Of a stretch of 33,671 bases of DNA, positions 31,942-33,671 are shown in pieces; within the stretch, counting starts at the first letter, position 1; each line of letters begins with the position of its first letter. Source of the stretch: Pedosphaera sp. (GTDB lineage Bacteria; Verrucomicrobiota; Verrucomicrobiia; Limisphaerales; UBA1100); assembly GCA_009695465.1 (NCBI GenBank), contig SIAW01000021.1, positions 1 to 33,671 on the forward strand, in the 5' to 3' direction. A program made the position numbers and the translations under genes. The notes under the pieces are model-generated. The model was not told the origin of the DNA, made no database searches, and was given only the letters and a program-made list of their open reading frames with translations.

Positions 31942-32703
31942 ATGAAAACAGTCTGCACTTTGATGTTGTTGTTGGCGGCAGCGCCGTTGTTGATGGCGGA
32001 AAATGATTCGCGCGTGTTCGAGATGCGCATCTACTACGCGGCGCCGGGCAAGCTGGAGGCGATGCACGCGCGGTTCCGCGACCACACCTGCAAGCTGTTC
32101 GAGAAGCACGGCATGACCAACATCGGCTATTGGGTGCCCGAAGGTGAAAACAAGGAGGCCAAGCTGGTGTACGTGCTGGCTTATCCCAGCCGCGAGGCGC
32201 GCGAGAAGTCGTGGAAGGCTTTTCAGAATGACTCGGACTGGAAGACCGCGTACGCCGCCAGCGAAAAGGGGGGCAAGTTGGTGGCCAAGGCCGAGGTGCT
32301 GTTCATGTCGGCCACGGATTATTCCGGCGCCATCAACGCTGCTGTGGGCAAGGGGCCGCGGGTGTTTGAACTGCGCACGTACACGGCGTCAAAGGGCAAT
32401 CTGGGCGGACTCAATGCGCGGTTCCGCGATCACACGCTCAAGCTGTTTTCGAAGCACGGCATGACGAATCTGTTCTATTGGAATCTCACCAAAGACCAGA
32501 AGAACGCCGACAGCACGCTCATCTACATCCTCGCGCATGCGAGCCGAGACGCGGCGAAGGCTTCGTTCGACGCCTTCCGCTTGGATCCGGATTGGATGGC
32601 CGCGCGCAAGGCTTCCGAGGAGAAGGCCGGCGGTTCGCTGACCACGCCGGACGGCGTGAAAAGCGAGTTCCTGCGCGCGACCGATTATTCGACGACGCGT
32701 TAA
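31942..32703 (+). CDS. Secreted protein with two NIPSNAP domains
   Basis: This 253-residue protein has a signal peptide (MKTVCTLMLLLAAAPLLMA, cleavage near residue 19) and two tandem ferredoxin-like NIPSNAP domains. The first contains VFEMRIYYAAPGKLEAMHARFRDHT and KHGMTNIGYWVP; the second repeats this as VFELRTYTASKGNLGGLNARFRDHT and KHGMTNLFYWNL. The clear internal duplication defines both domains. Bacterial NIPSNAP proteins have no established reaction; the fold resembles dimeric alpha-beta barrel proteins. The ATG at 31942 is preferred over a TTG at 31903, because the signal peptide begins there. Its stop shares bases with the stop of the convergent gene. Confidence 0.88.
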   Translation: MKTVCTLMLLLAAAPLLMAENDSRVFEMRIYYAAPGKLEAMHARFRDHTCKLFEKHGMTNIGYWVPEGENKEAKLVYVLAYPSREAREKSWKAFQNDSDWKTAYAASEKGGKLVAKAEVLFMSATDYSGAINAAVGKGPRVFELRTYTASKGNLGGLNARFRDHTLKLFSKHGMTNLFYWNLTKDQKNADSTLIYILAHASRDAAKASFDAFRLDPDWMAARKASEEKAGGSLTTPDGVKSEFLRATDYSTTR

Positions 32704-33566
32704 GGGGTTTTCTCCGGCGCCTTGGTGGTGGTCGGAGGCGCCACGGGTTTGGTGGCGTTGTTGTTGCCGGACTTGGGCTGCCGGATTGATTTCGGCGGCG
32801 GCGTGAGGACGGGACTGGTCCACGACACCTTCTTGAGCAGCACCGCAATGGCGTAGCTCAAGTCCGTATCATCCGGCGAGAGCTTCTTGGACGTGGCCAA
32901 GTGCTTGAGGTCTTGGTTGCCCGCACGCAGCATCGACAGGGTGTTGCGGTAGTGAAAATCCAAGTCGGGGTTGCCAAACTGGCGCTGCTCCGCGATCACA
33001 TCCAAGCTGTCGAGCAACTCGGTGACCAAGAGCCGCACCATGCCGCGCGCACGCTGCTCCAGCACCAGTTTGCGCTCGGGCGAGGCGGCGTTGACTTCCT
33101 TCATCGTGTCCAGATAGGCGCGCACTTCGTCCTTTTTATGGCCGATGAGGTCGGTGATGGCCTGATCCAGTTGCGGGGCGATATCGGCCAGTGCCTTGTC
33201 AAAAAACCCCGTCGCCTGTGATTGCAACCCGGCACGCAATTCCGGCAAGAGAGAGGTGATGTACTTGGGTGCCTCGGTGCGGATCAACTCGGGTAGCCGC
33301 TTTTGCACATCGGCAATCATCGGCGGGACATACTCGTTGACCATCGCTTCGCCTTTGCTGACCAGCAGGCTGCTCAGGCTTTCATGGGTCATCTCGCTCC
33401 GCAGTCGGCTGGCGATATAGCTCATGTATAGGAACACAAATCCGACCAGCACACAGGCAACGATGCGGGTGGTGCGCAGCGACTTTTGCATGTGCGCCAA
33501 GTGGTCGCGCGTGAAGGTAAGGGCCGCCTGCTCGTTCGCGGCGGGGGGTTCTTTTTGATCGCTCAT
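32700..33566 (-). CDS. Single-pass membrane protein of unknown function
   Basis: This 288-residue protein has a cytoplasmic N-terminal tail of about 33 residues, one membrane segment (about 35-52, IVACVLVGFVFLYMSYIA) and a largely helical extracytoplasmic domain of about 200 residues. The helical domain includes KRLPELIRTEAPKYITSLLPEL and DIAPQLDQAITDLIGHKKDE. The tail is rich in Pro, Thr, Lys and Ala. The helical part reads like a rod or coiled bundle. No catalytic or binding motif is recognised. A partial gene ends 34 bp upstream on the same strand and has a similar Lys/Ala/Thr-rich tail, which may mean the two are related or co-transcribed. Confidence 0.7.
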   Translation of the reverse strand: MSDQKEPPAANEQAALTFTRDHLAHMQKSLRTTRIVACVLVGFVFLYMSYIASRLRSEMTHESLSSLLVSKGEAMVNEYVPPMIADVQKRLPELIRTEAPKYITSLLPELRAGLQSQATGFFDKALADIAPQLDQAITDLIGHKKDEVRAYLDTMKEVNAASPERKLVLEQRARGMVRLLVTELLDSLDVIAEQRQFGNPDLDFHYRNTLSMLRAGNQDLKHLATSKKLSPDDTDLSYAIAVLLKKVSWTSPVLTPPPKSIRQPKSGNNNATKPVAPPTTTKAPEKTP

Positions 33567-33600
33567 GGTAATAGATTGGAAAGGGGTTCAGATTCGGATG

Positions 33601-33671
33601 TTAATTCTTGGGAGCCGCTTTGGTTTCTGTCGCGTTGGTGGAGGGCTTGGCCTTCTCCTTGTTTTTCGGCT
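33601..33671 (-). CDS. C-terminal end of a gene cut by the window edge
   Basis: On the - strand, 22 codons enter from the right edge and end in TAA at 33601-33603, reading PKNKEKAKPSTNATETKAAPKN. The Lys/Ala/Thr/Pro-rich composition resembles the tail of the next gene, which starts 34 bp downstream. Too little is visible to assign a function. Confidence 0.45.
   Translation of the reverse strand, partial: PKNKEKAKPSTNATETKAAPKN

Overview
The window is about 33.7 kb of GC-rich, densely coding DNA. It is built around a nearly complete division and cell wall (dcw) cluster on the + strand: rsmH, ftsL, ftsI, murE, murF, mraY, murD, ftsW, murG, a murC-murB fusion, ddl, ftsQ, ftsA and ftsZ. MurE carries the DNPR signature of meso-diaminopimelate ligases and an lpxI gene is present, so the source is a Gram-negative bacterium with LPS and classical peptidoglycan. 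The fused murC-murB, the divergent FtsZ, the large secreted proteins, the NIPSNAP and HEAT proteins and the tandem CNNM-type proteins together suggest the PVC group, most likely Verrucomicrobiota. That placement is inference from gene content; no rRNA or other marker gene for direct placement is present.

Layout. Bases 3-1841 hold the 3' part of a TIG-like surface protein gene. It lies 18 bp from rsmH (1860-2750). A 719-residue secreted beta-propeller-like protein (2755-4914) sits between rsmH and ftsL. ftsL, ftsI, murE, murF, mraY and murD (4916-12678) follow with gaps of 2-27 bp. A 116-bp spacer with a candidate promoter and a consensus Shine-Dalgarno leads into a membrane-anchored two-LysM protein (12795-13679). 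A terminator-like hairpin follows it, then ftsW, murG, murC-murB, ddl, ftsQ, ftsA and ftsZ (13771-22733), mostly overlapping or nearly so. Three tandem CNNM/CorC-type membrane proteins (22794-26402) continue on the same strand.

From 26409 the main strand switches. Genes on the - strand, in transcription order, are lpxI, a small helical protein, gnd (6-phosphogluconate dehydrogenase), a secreted HEAT-repeat protein and a HAD-family phosphatase (31815 down to 26409). A two-domain secreted NIPSNAP protein (31942-32703, +) is divergent from lpxI. It converges on a single-pass membrane protein of unknown function (33566-32700, -). The tail of one more - strand gene ends at 33601.

How the genes work together. 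MurC, MurB, MurD, MurE, MurF and Ddl build UDP-MurNAc-pentapeptide, MraY and MurG make lipid II, and FtsW/FtsI polymerise and crosslink it at the septum organised by FtsZ, FtsA, FtsQ and FtsL. The LysM protein is plausibly a peptidoglycan-binding partner of this machinery. There is no gene-free stretch above 300 bases; the longest spacers are 31816-31941 and 12679-12794. I saw no tRNA, rRNA, CRISPR array, insertion sequence or phage genes. No clearly new multi-gene system was found; the unusual points are modifications of the dcw cluster.
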